DNA of 64,000 nt from an uncultured Clostridia bacterium (GTDB taxonomy: Bacteria; Bacillota; Clostridia; Christensenellales; UBA1242), in NCBI GenBank assembly GCA_934754495.1, contig CAKVHW010000005.1, positions 41,012 through 105,011 on the forward strand, written 5' to 3'. How positions within the stretch are numbered: position 1 is the first letter of the stretch; each line of letters opens with the position of its first letter. Below, in pieces: positions 45,303 through 54,963 of the stretch. The notes under the pieces were generated by a model that searched no databases, was not told the DNA's origin, and was given only the letters and a program-made list of their open reading frames with translations. The position numbers were made by a program, and so were the translations under genes.

Positions 45303-45554
45303 ATGAATAAAAAAGTTGTTCCTTTAAGGCTATGTTTGGCATGCCGAACTCAAAAGCCTAAAAAAGAAATGATAAGGGTTGTAAAAACCGAGAATGGATA
45401 TGTGGTTGACCCTACAGGAAAACTAAACGGCCGTGGAGCTTATGTGTGCAATAATAAAGAGTGCATTGAAAAGTGTGTAAAAACACATGGCTTTAATAAG
45501 TCGTTTAAGGGAAATGTTCCAGATAGTGTGTATAGCGAAATTAAAGGAGAATAA
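45303..45554 (+). CDS. rnpM: RnpM (YlxR) RNase P modulator
   Basis: 83-aa YlxR-family RNA-binding protein; the Firmicutes member has been reported to bind and modulate RNase P RNA. Contains RLCLACRTQKPKKEMIR and NGRGAYVCNNKECIEK with the family's conserved Cys and GRGAYV. Standard position between nusA and rplGA; its stop abuts the next ATG. Confidence 0.93.
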   Translation: MNKKVVPLRLCLACRTQKPKKEMIRVVKTENGYVVDPTGKLNGRGAYVCNNKECIEKCVKTHGFNKSFKGNVPDSVYSEIKGE

Positions 45555-45857
45555 ATGACTAGCAAATTAGAAACATATTTGGGTTTTAGCATTAAAAGTG
45601 GAAAAGTTGTGTTTGGCTTTGACGCATTAAGTGAAACCACAAAAAATGTAAAACTTGTAGTTGTTTGTTCTACTATTAATGCTAAGGTGGAACAAAAACT
45701 TATAAAACTTTGTGAATATAAAAAATGGGAAATGGTTAAGACCAATGCAGTTTTGGGTGACTTAATTCACCGCAACAACTGTAAGGTTATGGGGTTGTTG
45801 GATAAAAACTTGGCTAACGAAATACTTAAAAGTAGCGAAGTTAATATAATAAAATAA
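45555..45857 (+). CDS. rplGA: L7Ae-family K-turn RNA-binding protein (YlxQ)
   Basis: 100 aa of the L7Ae/L30e fold, conserved between ylxR and infB. Segments LGFSIKSGKVVFG and KLVVVCSTINAKVEQKL fit the family. Binds kink-turn RNA in studied members; cellular role not settled. AAAGGAG site overlaps the rnpM end. Confidence 0.92.
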   Translation: MTSKLETYLGFSIKSGKVVFGFDALSETTKNVKLVVVCSTINAKVEQKLIKLCEYKKWEMVKTNAVLGDLIHRNNCKVMGLLDKNLANEILKSSEVNIIK

Positions 45858-45871
45858 GGGAGTGTCGTAAT

Positions 45872-48304
45872 TTGGATAATAGAAACGCACAACAAAACAA
45901 AAACACAGTATCATTTGAAAAACTTAAAAAACTTAGCCAAATGCTTAATGGAAGCGAGCTAGGTTCTTTTGCCACAGGCATTAGCAAGGCGAAAAAGGCG
46001 CTTGATACATACTGCAAATCTTTAAAGGAAAAAGAAGTTACATCAAAGTCTGCACCTACACAACCTGCAACTACTGCACCAGCGCCTGTTGCTACCAACA
46101 AAGTGGAAGAAAAACCTAATATTGTGTTCACTCCTAAAAACAATGTTAGACCACAATTTAACCGCAATCAACCTGATTCCCGTGGAAATAATAATAACCC
46201 AAGGTTTAATAGAGATGGAAGTAGGCCACCATTTAACAGAAACAACAGCGACCGTCCTATGGGACAACGTCCAGCTGGTGGTAGAGTAGCATCAAATGGT
46301 CAACAAGGTCAAAACCGCCCATTTAAGCCATTTGTTAAGGAAGAAAAAGAAGTTTTGTTTGTAAAACCAGAACGTGAGTTTGGTAATAAAAACAAAACAA
46401 AACAAGTTAATGACGAGAAAAAAGAACTTTCTAAAAAAGCAAAAATTAGAATGGGTTATGTTGAAGTAGAAGACTACGAAAACGAAGACGGAAGTGCACG
46501 TATTCGTTCCAGCAAACCAAAAAAACAAAAAGAAGTTGTTGTTCCAGAAAAAACTGAAATTACAAATGCAGTTATTACAGGTGATACACTTACTGTTAAG
46601 GATTTATCAGAAAAAATTGGTAAGCCAGTTGTAGAACTTATTAAGAAGTTTATGATGCTTGGAATGATGCTTAACATCAACAGTAGCATTGACTTTGCAA
46701 CAGCCGAACTTGTTGCTTCTGAGTTTGGTGTAACACTAGAACAAAAAATTGAGAAAAATTACGAAGAACAATTGGAAGAAATGTTTGAACAAAGAGCACA
46801 AGAAGCCAATGAAAAGCGTCCACCAATTGTTACTGTTATGGGGCACGTTGACCATGGTAAAACTTCACTTCTTGATGCAATTAAAAAGACCAATGTAACT
46901 GCTGGCGAAGCAGGTGGAATTACCCAACATATTGGTGCTTACTCAATTGAAGTAAATAAGAATAAAATCACCTTTATTGATACTCCTGGTCACGAAGCAT
47001 TTACCGCTATGCGTGCTAGAGGTGCTAAGGTTACTGATATTGCAATCCTAGTTGTTGCTGCCGATGACGGCATTATGCCACAAACAGTTGAAGCTATTAA
47101 TCATATTAAGGCTGCCAAAGTTCCTATGATTGTGGCTATAAACAAAATGGATAAACCTGGTGCTAACCCTGAAAGAGTAAAACAACAACTTACTGAATAT
47201 GATGTTGTTCCTGAAGAATGGGGTGGTGACACAATTTGTGTGCCAATTTCTGCTATTAATGGCACAGGTATTGATAAATTACTTGATACAATACTACTTG
47301 TTGCTGAAGTTAGCGAACTTAAAGCAAACCCTAAAAACCCTGCAAGCGGTTATGTACTTGAAAGTCGTGTTGATAAGGGACGTGGTGTAGAAGTTACCGT
47401 TGTTGTTAGAGATGGCACACTTAAAGTTGGTGACTTTGTAATTAGTGGTACTTCTTATGGTAAGGTTAAGGCCATGAACGACTACAAGGGTAACTCGGTT
47501 AAGGCTGCTGGACCTAGTATGGCTGTTTCACTTCTTGGGTTTAATAATGTCCCAGAAGCAGGCGAAAAAGTATACGTTGTAGACGAAAAAATGGGTAAAA
47601 ACATTGTTGACGAACGTGTTGCAAGACAACAAGTTGAAATGATTACTAAGACAAACAATGTAACATTGGAAGAATTCTTAAAACAATCTGCTGACAATGA
47701 AGTTAAAACGCTTAACCTTATTGTTAAAGCCGATGTTAAAGGTTCGGCTGAAGCATTAAAAGCAAGCTTAGAGAAAATTCATAATGACGAAGTTAATGTT
47801 AAGGTTATTCATTCTACAGCCGGTGCTGTAAATGAAAGTGACGTGCTTCTTGCTCAAACAAGTGGTGCAATCATTATTGCTTTCAACGTTAGACCAGATA
47901 GCAAGGCAAAAGTTCTTGCAGAAAGAAATGGTGTTGACATTAAAGCATATCGTGTTATTTATGACGCAATTGATGATGTTACTAAGGCTATTAATGGTAT
48001 GCTTACTCCTAAATTTGAAGAAAAAATACTTGGTCATGCCGAAGTTAGACATATCTTTAAAATTAGCAGTGTTGGTACAATTGCTGGTAGTTATGTTCAA
48101 GACGGAACAGTTAATAGGGGCAATAAGATTAGGCTTCTAAGAAGCAATGTTGTTATTGCCGAAACAGAAATTGAGAGTTTACAACAGGGCAAAGACGATG
48201 CAAAAACTGTTAAGGCTGGCTTTGAATGTGGTATCAAACTTAAAAACTATTCCGACATTAAAGATGGCGACATTATAGAAGCTTACGAAGTTCAACAAAT
48301 TTAA
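45872..48304 (+). CDS. infB: translation initiation factor IF-2
   Basis: 810 aa; TTG start after AAGGGAGTG. Residues 1-220 are a low-complexity Asn/Pro/Arg-rich and Lys-rich linker (many RFNR, RPPFNRN-like units), followed by the IF2 N2 domain, the G domain with GHVDHGKTS (about 324-332), DTPGHE and NKMDKPG, and C-terminal domains that bind fMet-tRNA. Length and layout are normal. Confidence 0.97.
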   Translation: MDNRNAQQNKNTVSFEKLKKLSQMLNGSELGSFATGISKAKKALDTYCKSLKEKEVTSKSAPTQPATTAPAPVATNKVEEKPNIVFTPKNNVRPQFNRNQPDSRGNNNNPRFNRDGSRPPFNRNNSDRPMGQRPAGGRVASNGQQGQNRPFKPFVKEEKEVLFVKPEREFGNKNKTKQVNDEKKELSKKAKIRMGYVEVEDYENEDGSARIRSSKPKKQKEVVVPEKTEITNAVITGDTLTVKDLSEKIGKPVVELIKKFMMLGMMLNINSSIDFATAELVASEFGVTLEQKIEKNYEEQLEEMFEQRAQEANEKRPPIVTVMGHVDHGKTSLLDAIKKTNVTAGEAGGITQHIGAYSIEVNKNKITFIDTPGHEAFTAMRARGAKVTDIAILVVAADDGIMPQTVEAINHIKAAKVPMIVAINKMDKPGANPERVKQQLTEYDVVPEEWGGDTICVPISAINGTGIDKLLDTILLVAEVSELKANPKNPASGYVLESRVDKGRGVEVTVVVRDGTLKVGDFVISGTSYGKVKAMNDYKGNSVKAAGPSMAVSLLGFNNVPEAGEKVYVVDEKMGKNIVDERVARQQVEMITKTNNVTLEEFLKQSADNEVKTLNLIVKADVKGSAEALKASLEKIHNDEVNVKVIHSTAGAVNESDVLLAQTSGAIIIAFNVRPDSKAKVLAERNGVDIKAYRVIYDAIDDVTKAINGMLTPKFEEKILGHAEVRHIFKISSVGTIAGSYVQDGTVNRGNKIRLLRSNVVIAETEIESLQQGKDDAKTVKAGFECGIKLKNYSDIKDGDIIEAYEVQQI

Positions 48305-48315
48305 AAGGAAAATAT

Positions 48316-48669
48316 ATGAATAATAGAATTTTAAAGATTAATTCGGAAATTCAAAAATATATTAGCGAAATCATTCACTCCGAGCTAAAAAATCCTAATA
48401 TTAATGGCATTATTAGTGTTGTTAAGGTTGATACAACTAATGACCTTAGCATAAGCAAAGTTTATTTGCGTATATTTAATGCCACTGATACACAAGAAGT
48501 TTTCAATCAAATTTTGCACTCTGCTGGTTTTATAAGAAAATCACTTTGTTCAAAACTAGATATTAGAAAAGTGCCATTCCTAGAGTTTTATCTAGACGAC
48601 AGTATTGAGTACTTTGAAAAGATTGAAGGGCTTATTGATAAAATTAACGATGAAAGAAGGGAAAAATGA
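48316..48669 (+). CDS. rbfA: ribosome-binding factor A
   Basis: 117 aa KH-like 30S maturation factor. The RILKINSEIQKYISEIIHSE N-terminus and KVPFLEFYLDDSIEY segment are typical (usual form VPxLxFxxDxS). AAAAGGAAAA before the ATG. Overlaps nrnA by 4 bases (ATGA). Confidence 0.94.
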   Translation: MNNRILKINSEIQKYISEIIHSELKNPNINGIISVVKVDTTNDLSISKVYLRIFNATDTQEVFNQILHSAGFIRKSLCSKLDIRKVPFLEFYLDDSIEYFEKIEGLIDKINDERREK

Positions 48670-49637
48670 TTTTTGAAAAAAATGTATTAAACTTAATACA
48701 CAATTCTAGCGTGGTTGCAATTGTGACACACGTTAGACCAGATGCCGACTGTTTGGGGTCGGCTTCTGCTTTAAAAGGGGCTTTGTTGCAACTTGGAAAG
48801 AAAGCTGATATTTTCTGTGATGGTGAAATATCGGAAAACTACTTGGTTTTGCCATATATTGATAAAATTAACCAAGCAGAATTTAGCGATTATGACACAA
48901 TAATTGCTGTTGATTGTGGTGATATCAATCGCACTGGGAAATATGCTGACTTATTTAAAACTCATGAAAATACACTTTTAATAGACCATCACATGACCGA
49001 TGATTGGGCAAAAGATATTTTTACAAAATACACTGTTAAAGAGAATGTTTCAAGCACCGCAGAAATTTTGTTTCATTTGTTTAAAGAATTGGGAGTGGAA
49101 TTTAATGCTAATAATTGTATGGGGTTGTATGCAGGAATTTTGACTGACACTGGTGGTTTTTTGCACTCCAACACAACACCTGAAACACATGTTGTTGCTG
49201 GTGAAATACTAAAACATGTCCCTAATATGACCCAACTAAACTATGTTTTAATACAAAAACGTACAGTTGGACAACTAAATGTGTTTAAAGCAGCACTTAA
49301 CAACTTAAGATATATTTGTGGCGGAAAAGTTGCAATTACATACCTTACTGAAAGAGATTTTAAACAAAATCATATTTTAAATAGTGAAAACTATGGCATT
49401 GTAGATATGTGTGTTAATATTGATACAGTTGACATTGGCATTTTGATTAGTGAAAAAAGTCCTAATTTATATGCATGTAGTTTACGTGGAAAAAATAAAG
49501 ATGTTTCAATTATTGCTAAATATTTTGGCGGTGGCGGGCACAAACTTGCTTCTGGCTGTAACATTTTTGGCTCTTACAGGGCTGTTATTAGCAAACTTGA
49601 AAAGGTTATAAATGACAACTATGATAGGCTTTCTTAA
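48666..49637 (+). CDS. nrnA: bifunctional oligoribonuclease/pAp phosphatase NrnA (DHH family)
   Basis: 323 aa DHH-DHHA1 phosphoesterase that degrades nanoRNA and dephosphorylates pAp. Metal-binding motifs: THVRPDADCLGS, VDCGD and LLIDHHMTD (about 105-112). C-terminal DHHA1 GGGGHKLASG near residue 292. Located in the rbfA-nrnA-truB cluster usual for Firmicutes. Confidence 0.94.
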   Translation: MIFEKNVLNLIHNSSVVAIVTHVRPDADCLGSASALKGALLQLGKKADIFCDGEISENYLVLPYIDKINQAEFSDYDTIIAVDCGDINRTGKYADLFKTHENTLLIDHHMTDDWAKDIFTKYTVKENVSSTAEILFHLFKELGVEFNANNCMGLYAGILTDTGGFLHSNTTPETHVVAGEILKHVPNMTQLNYVLIQKRTVGQLNVFKAALNNLRYICGGKVAITYLTERDFKQNHILNSENYGIVDMCVNIDTVDIGILISEKSPNLYACSLRGKNKDVSIIAKYFGGGGHKLASGCNIFGSYRAVISKLEKVINDNYDRLS

Positions 49638-50478
49638 TATAAATAAACCTGCTGGTTGCAGTAGTGCAAAGATTGTTGCTAAGGTTAAAAAACAACTTAA
49701 AGCAGATAAAGTGGGTCATATGGGTACACTTGATCCACTTGCTAGTGGGGTACTTCCTATTGCAATTGGTAAGGCTACAAGAATGTTTGATTATTTTCTA
49801 GAAAAAACAAAATCATACACTGCATGGTTCACATTTGGCAAAACGACTGCAACACTGGACTCTGAGGGCGAAGTTTTAGATATTTGCGATATAATTCCTA
49901 CATTAGAACAAATAAAGGCGAAATTGCCTGATTTTGTGGGTGAAATAGACCAAATGCCACCTGAATATAGTGCAAAAAAAGTGAATGGTGTGTGTGCTTA
50001 CAAACTTGCTAGAAATAATGCTGATTTTTATTTAAAACCTAAAAAGGTGAGTGTTACAAAATTTGATGCTGTAAAACAAATAAGTGCCGATACTTTTGAA
50101 TTTGAAATAACTTGTGGAAGTGGGACATATATAAGAAGTTTGGCAAGAGATTTGGCAAAGGCACTTGGTACTCTTGGCTATATGTCAAAACTTGTTCGCA
50201 CGGTAAGTGGAGTGTTTAATCTAGATAATGCAATATCGTTAGAAACCATTGAAAATAGTGAAAATCTAGAAGATTTAATAATACCAATTGAAAAGGTTTT
50301 TCCAAAAATCAAAGTACAAGATTTAGGCAAAGTTGAAATAAAAAGATTGTGTGACGGACAAAGTGTTGATACTAAATTAGACAATAATAATTACTTTATT
50401 CATTGTAATGGTGATTTGATTTGTGTTGCAAATGTGATTGACCACAAGATGAAATTAAAAACATATTTAAAAGGATAA
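49612..50478 (+). CDS. truB: tRNA pseudouridine-55 synthase
   Basis: 288 aa. Catalytic Asp41 in GHMGTLDPLASGVLP. The start at 49612 has AAAGG at 6-base spacing; an ATG 9 bases downstream is a possible alternative. It overlaps nrnA by 26 bases. ribF, which normally follows, is replaced by an endonuclease IV-like gene. Confidence 0.95.
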   Translation: MTTMIGFLNINKPAGCSSAKIVAKVKKQLKADKVGHMGTLDPLASGVLPIAIGKATRMFDYFLEKTKSYTAWFTFGKTTATLDSEGEVLDICDIIPTLEQIKAKLPDFVGEIDQMPPEYSAKKVNGVCAYKLARNNADFYLKPKKVSVTKFDAVKQISADTFEFEITCGSGTYIRSLARDLAKALGTLGYMSKLVRTVSGVFNLDNAISLETIENSENLEDLIIPIEKVFPKIKVQDLGKVEIKRLCDGQSVDTKLDNNNYFIHCNGDLICVANVIDHKMKLKTYLKG

Positions 50479-50483
50479 TCAGA

Positions 50484-51329
50484 ATGATAAAATTTGGACC
50501 ATCTGGAAATTGTGAAAGTTTTTATGCTGACGGACTAAAACATAGTTATCAAGCCGCCGAATGGCTTAGCAAAAAGGGCTTAAATGCCTATGAATATTCA
50601 TTTGGTAAAGGAATACTTCTAAGCGATGAAATGGCTGCTAAAATAGGCGAAGAAATGAAAAAATATGGCATAACAATAAGCTTGCATGCACCATATTTTA
50701 TTAATTTTGCTAATCCTGACGATGAAATGGTTGAAAAAAGTTATGGCTATGTAATAGATAGCCTTAAAAAACTTAGAATATTAGGCGGAACACATCTTGT
50801 TGTGCACCCCGCTTCTTGTGGTAAAATGGAAAGGTCAGAAGCGGTGGCTCTTACTAAAAAACGTCTTAATATTTTAAAAGACCGTATTATTGCAGAAGGT
50901 CTAGATGATATGTATGTTTGCCTGGAAACCATGGGAAAATCAGCACAAATTGGCACTGTAGACGAGATTTTGGATTTTTGCACATTATTTGACCACTATA
51001 TGCCAACTTTTGATTTTGGGCACATTAATGCGCTTACTGGCGGAACATTAAAAACTGATGCGGACTATGAAGATATAATCGTAAAATGTCTTAAAACATT
51101 GGGTGAATATCGCACTAAAAATGTGCATATTCACTTTAGTAAAATAGAGTATTCTAGTAAAGGCGAAGTAAAGCATTTAACACTTGCTGACACTAAATAT
51201 GGCCCAGAATTTGAGCCACTAGCAAGGGTAATAAAAAAATACAACCTAGAGCCTACTGTAATATGTGAAAGCAAAGGCATTATGGCAATAGATGCAATGA
51301 AATTAAAAGATATATATTATTCTGTTTAA
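50484..51329 (+). CDS. nfo: endonuclease IV-like TIM-barrel AP endonuclease
   Basis: 281 aa of the AP endonuclease family 2 (xylose-isomerase-like TIM barrel). Candidate zinc ligands lie in ISLHAPYF, LVVHPAS, CLETMG, DFGHI and NVHIHFS, and CESKG, in the order of Nfo. The family cuts DNA at abasic sites. Length is close to E. coli Nfo (285 aa). It sits 5 bases after truB, where ribF is usual, and ends in a terminator. Confidence 0.85.
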   Translation: MIKFGPSGNCESFYADGLKHSYQAAEWLSKKGLNAYEYSFGKGILLSDEMAAKIGEEMKKYGITISLHAPYFINFANPDDEMVEKSYGYVIDSLKKLRILGGTHLVVHPASCGKMERSEAVALTKKRLNILKDRIIAEGLDDMYVCLETMGKSAQIGTVDEILDFCTLFDHYMPTFDFGHINALTGGTLKTDADYEDIIVKCLKTLGEYRTKNVHIHFSKIEYSSKGEVKHLTLADTKYGPEFEPLARVIKKYNLEPTVICESKGIMAIDAMKLKDIYYSV

Positions 51330-51345
51330 AAATAAAATAATTTAG

Positions 51346-51385
51346 CGAATAAGTAAAACTAGTTGGTTTTGCTTATTTTTTTTTG
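51346..51385 (+). terminator. intrinsic terminator after nfo
   Basis: AATAAGTAAAAC / GTTTTGCTTATT stem with one mismatch, then T9. Confidence 0.85.
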
Positions 51386-51414
51386 TCATAACATTTTTTT
51401 AAAATGCATTGATA
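51386..51414 (+). promoter_or_regulatory. candidate sigma-E promoter of the spoIIIA operon
   Basis: TCATAAC (51386-51392), exactly 14 bases, CATTGATA (51407-51414). This is compared with the sigma-E consensus KMATATT-N14-CATACAMT known from Bacillus. The match is partial; the position, 21 bases before the spoIIIAA start and after a terminator, supports it. Confidence 0.5.
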
Positions 51415-51434
51415 GTAAAAAGGAGATTTTTAAA

Positions 51435-52328
51435 ATGTTAGAAAGTATATTTCCACCATACTTACTTGAATATTTTAAATGTGTAAACCTTCAAAGTGTT
51501 AGTGAAATTAGGCTAAGAGTGGGCTGTCCAATAGTAATAGTTGATAAGGTGACTAAATACCTTACAGCTAATGGACTTAGCCTAGAACCAGAAGGTGCAA
51601 TTAAAGTACATAGTGCTATGATAACTGACATTTTAAGCATGGCTTCTGGAAATTCACTGTATACAATTAATAATCAGTTGCTTAATGGCTATGTGACTTG
51701 CAATGGCATAAGAATTGGTGTTGCTGGTGAACTTGTAACAACAGGTGGCGAATTAAAGACTCTAAAAAACACAACATCGCTAAATATCAGAATTCCGCAT
51801 TTAATAAAAAACTGCTGTATGCCGGTGTTTAATCTTATTGCAAGTGGTGGTGTAAAAAATACTCTTATTATCTCTCCACCAGGGGCTGGTAAAACAACCT
51901 TTTTAAGGGATTTGGTATATCAGCTTAAGAATTTTAATAAATCAATAAATATATTGGTTGCTGACGAGCGAAACGAAATAACATCAACCCTTGAAAGTGA
52001 ATTTTTGAAAGGTGTAGATGTTTACAAGAATTGCACAAAACAATTTGCTTTTAACAACGGAATAAGAAGCATGTCGCCTAACGTTATTGTAACAGACGAA
52101 ATAGACCTTAATAACGATATTGATACAATATCTAATGCGATTACTTGCGGTGTCAAGGTTGTTGCAACAATTCATGGTAAAAATATTAACGACCTGAAAA
52201 ATAAAATAGCCTTTGTGGAAATTTTAAAAAGGCAAATGTTTGATAGGTATGTAGTGTTGGGTTTTTCGGCTGGAGTAGGAACAATTGAAGGTGTTTTTGA
52301 TGAAAATTTAAGGTGTATATATCTATGA
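51435..52328 (+). CDS. spoIIIAA: stage III sporulation protein AA
   Basis: 297 aa with the start at ATG 51435 after AGGAG; an in-frame ATG 72 bases upstream lies before the promoter. AAA/secretion-type ATPase with Walker A SPPGAGKTT (about 148-156) and VTDEIDLNNDI as Walker B region. It powers or assembles the SpoIIIA-SpoIIQ channel linking mother cell and forespore. ATGA overlap with spoIIIAB. Confidence 0.95.
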   Translation: MLESIFPPYLLEYFKCVNLQSVSEIRLRVGCPIVIVDKVTKYLTANGLSLEPEGAIKVHSAMITDILSMASGNSLYTINNQLLNGYVTCNGIRIGVAGELVTTGGELKTLKNTTSLNIRIPHLIKNCCMPVFNLIASGGVKNTLIISPPGAGKTTFLRDLVYQLKNFNKSINILVADERNEITSTLESEFLKGVDVYKNCTKQFAFNNGIRSMSPNVIVTDEIDLNNDIDTISNAITCGVKVVATIHGKNINDLKNKIAFVEILKRQMFDRYVVLGFSAGVGTIEGVFDENLRCIYL

Positions 52329-52783
52329 TAAAATTTTTAATACTACTTTTAATAATTGTTTTAAGTGGATTAATAGGTTTTGTTATAAGTAATTATTATA
52401 AAAACCGAGTGACATTGTATTACGACCTAATAAAAATGATAACCAACTTTAAAAGCGAAATTTTTTTCTTACAGACTAATTTTAAAACTTTGCTTGAAAG
52501 GCAGACCTATGGCAAATATGTGAATATAGTCTTGCAAAACTACTTAAAAAATGGACAAGCCAGCATTGCCCTATTAAAGTCTAAAGAAACACAAGAACTT
52601 ACCATGTGTCTTAACAGTATAGGAAAGTCTGATGTTGATGGTGAAATTAAAAACCTTAATTACTATGACGGGGTTTTTAACGAAAGATATTTAGAAACAA
52701 AAAACTTTTATGATAAGTATGGAAGTTTGATAATAAAGTTGTCTATTATTGCTGGGGCATTAATTGCTGTAATACTAATGTAA
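52325..52783 (+). CDS. spoIIIAB: stage III sporulation protein AB
   Basis: 152 aa; start at ATG 52325 overlapping the spoIIIAA stop. N-terminal membrane helix (IKFLILLLIIVLSGLIGFVIS), a helical cytoplasmic domain related to type II secretion GspF, and a C-terminal hydrophobic helix (IIAGALIAVILM). Part of the mother-cell channel complex. Confidence 0.92.
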   Translation: MIKFLILLLIIVLSGLIGFVISNYYKNRVTLYYDLIKMITNFKSEIFFLQTNFKTLLERQTYGKYVNIVLQNYLKNGQASIALLKSKETQELTMCLNSIGKSDVDGEIKNLNYYDGVFNERYLETKNFYDKYGSLIIKLSIIAGALIAVILM

Positions 52784-52792
52784 GGGGGAAAT

Positions 52793-52990
52793 ATGGAAAT
52801 TCAAATAATCTTTAAAATTGCATCTGTAGGCATTCTTACTGCTGTGGTTAATCAAATACTTAAGTATGCAGGAAAAGACGAAATAGCCACTCTTACAACA
52901 CTTGCTGGTGTAGTTGTGGTGTTGTTTATGGTTGTTGATATGATTAGTAATTTATTTGAAACGGTTAAGACATTGTTTTCGCTTTACTAG
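52793..52990 (+). CDS. spoIIIAC: stage III sporulation protein AC
   Basis: 65 aa, two membrane helices, typical length. Begins MEIQIIFKIASVGILTAVVN; AGGGGGA ribosome binding site. Member of the spoIIIA operon. Confidence 0.92.
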   Translation: MEIQIIFKIASVGILTAVVNQILKYAGKDEIATLTTLAGVVVVLFMVVDMISNLFETVKTLFSLY

Positions 52991-52996
52991 TGGCAG

Positions 52997-53386
52997 GTGG
53001 TAATGGAAATATTTAAAATTGTTGCCATAGGAATGTTGATATGTGTTGTCACATTAATATTAAAGCAGGTTAAACCCGAACTTTCTGTTACTGTTGTGGT
53101 GGCAGGAAGTGTAATACTTCTTACTTATGCATTAAAGTATTTTGTGTCTATATTTGATGTGTTTAATGCCATAGTAGATAAGACAGGTGTTGATCAAAGC
53201 CTTTTTACAATTCTATTAAAACTAATAGGCATAGGTTATCTTGTAGAATTTGGAGCATCAATATGTGAAGACACGGGAAATTCTAGTATTGCAAGCAAAA
53301 TAATTCTGTGTGGTAAAATAACAATATTTGTTGTGTCATTGCCAATTATTACAAATCTATTTGAACTTATATTGGATTTATTATGA
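52997..53386 (+). CDS. spoIIIAD: stage III sporulation protein AD
   Basis: 129 aa with several membrane helices; the YLVEFGASICEDTGNSSIASKI segment is conserved in SpoIIIAD. The predicted ATG at 53003 is preceded by CAGGTGG; an in-frame GTG at 52997 is the alternative and would read MVMEIF. Overlaps spoIIIAE by 4 bases. Confidence 0.92.
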   Translation: MVMEIFKIVAIGMLICVVTLILKQVKPELSVTVVVAGSVILLTYALKYFVSIFDVFNAIVDKTGVDQSLFTILLKLIGIGYLVEFGASICEDTGNSSIASKIILCGKITIFVVSLPIITNLFELILDLL

Positions 53387-54543
53387 TTAAAAAGATTGTT
53401 ATGGTTGTGTTAATAATAGCATCTTGTGTTTTTGTTTTGCCTACAAGTTTAGTGTATGCTGAAGGTGAAATGGAACAATTAGAACAGGAGGTGGATACAA
53501 AACTTGATGATATAGACTTTAGCGGTTTAGATGATTCGGCGGAAAGTAATGACCAACTGTGTATAATGGATTCGTTTGGCGATATAGTAAAAAAACTAAT
53601 ATCTGGAAACTATGAAGGCTCAGACACTATTGTATCTAAGATAATATCTACAATATTCAAGCAAATTACAAGCCTAATTCCTATAATGCTTCTTATAGTT
53701 GCTATAGCCATTATGGGTAATATAGTCCAGTCGTTTAAGCCAACAGAGAGTAGTAAAGCAATATCGGACCTTATCCACTTTGTGTGTCTGGCTGTTGTGG
53801 TTGTGGTAATTGTAGAAGTATTTAAAAACATATATGTTACAACAACCAAGTGCGTAGATGGAATATCTAATCAAATGGGGCTGTTGTTTCCAATTCTTTT
53901 AACATTACTTACATCTATGGGGAGTGTTGTTAGTGCTAGCACATATCAGCCTGTGGTGGCTGTTCTTACTGGCGGTGTTGTTACAATACTAAGGAGAGTG
54001 CTGTATCCTATATTCATTGTATCGTTTCTATTTGTCGTGATAGGCAATATGTCTAGCCAAGTAAAGTTAAATAAGTTTTTAGGGTTTTTAAATAGTTGCT
54101 TTAAGTGGATTATAGGGTTTGTATTTACAATGTTTGCTGGGTTTTTAACGATTAGGGGAATATCTGCAGGCAGGTATGATAGCATTAGCCTTAAAGCTAC
54201 AAGATTTGCAATGAAAAGTTATGTGCCTATAATAGGCGGATATTTAAGCGAAGGGTTAGACTATGTTATTCTTAGTTCGGCAGTGGTTAAAAATGCGGTT
54301 GGGGTGGCAGGACTTCTACTAATGTTTTCAAGTGTAATTGTGCCGTTAATAAATCTAGTGCTATTTAAACTCGCTTTGCAGTTGGTGGCAGGTGTTTTAG
54401 AACCTATTGGTGACACAAGACTTAGCAAACTTTGTGAAGATATATCTAAAATAATGATTTTTCCTATACTTATTATACTTAGTATGGCTTTTATGTATCT
54501 AATAAGTGTATCGTTAATTCTTTGTACTTTTGTGGGAGTGTAA
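53383..54543 (+). CDS. spoIIIAE: stage III sporulation protein AE
   Basis: 386 aa: signal-like N-terminal helix, an acidic extracytoplasmic stretch (residues about 27-85), then about seven membrane helices. Conserved TRFAMKSYVPIIGGYLSEG and FKLALQLVAGVLEPIGD segments identify SpoIIIAE, a polytopic component of the channel. Confidence 0.94.
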   Translation: MIKKIVMVVLIIASCVFVLPTSLVYAEGEMEQLEQEVDTKLDDIDFSGLDDSAESNDQLCIMDSFGDIVKKLISGNYEGSDTIVSKIISTIFKQITSLIPIMLLIVAIAIMGNIVQSFKPTESSKAISDLIHFVCLAVVVVVIVEVFKNIYVTTTKCVDGISNQMGLLFPILLTLLTSMGSVVSASTYQPVVAVLTGGVVTILRRVLYPIFIVSFLFVVIGNMSSQVKLNKFLGFLNSCFKWIIGFVFTMFAGFLTIRGISAGRYDSISLKATRFAMKSYVPIIGGYLSEGLDYVILSSAVVKNAVGVAGLLLMFSSVIVPLINLVLFKLALQLVAGVLEPIGDTRLSKLCEDISKIMIFPILIILSMAFMYLISVSLILCTFVGV

Positions 54544-54544
54544 T

Positions 54545-54847
54545 ATGACGGCATGGTTGCTTAGTATTGTTGGGGTTGTGTTTTTAGGTGTTATGGTTGA
54601 TATTATTTCACCAAGTGGCAAAACAGGTGGGTTTATAAAGTCTATGTTTGCCATATTCCTTGTTTATGTGGTAATAACTCCAATTGTAAAACTTGCTAAA
54701 AATGGTGAATTTAAAATAGATGAAGACTATAATTTTAAAATAATAGAAACCGATTTAAGTGTGAAAGAACGGGAGTGTTGTTATAAAAATATGGTGCTTG
54801 GTGACGCAAGTAGTGTTAATGTGTCGAAAGATGAATATTGTAAATAA
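54545..54847 (+). CDS. spoIIIAF: stage III sporulation protein AF, short form
   Basis: 100 aa with the start at ATG 54545, right after the spoIIIAE stop. Two membrane helices (AWLLSIVGVVFLGVMVDII and a second around 36-52) followed by about 45 soluble residues. Bacillus SpoIIIAF is about 200 aa, so the C-terminal ring-building domain is mostly missing. The next gene begins 116 bases later after an AT-rich spacer with no readable remnant. Confidence 0.82.
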   Translation: MTAWLLSIVGVVFLGVMVDIISPSGKTGGFIKSMFAIFLVYVVITPIVKLAKNGEFKIDEDYNFKIIETDLSVKERECCYKNMVLGDASSVNVSKDEYCK

Positions 54848-54963
54848 TAAGTGCTAATATAGACTGTTAAACTCGTTCTAAATGTATTCGTTAAAAAATA
54901 TAATTAAGTATAAACTTATTACATATAGTTTTAAAAAGCAGTAAAAATAAGGGGGCATGACTT

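Noticed and set aside
51363..51434. Upstream in-frame ATG for SpoIIIAA
   Set aside because: Lies in the nfo terminator and before the candidate sigma-E promoter; AGGAG serves ATG 51435.
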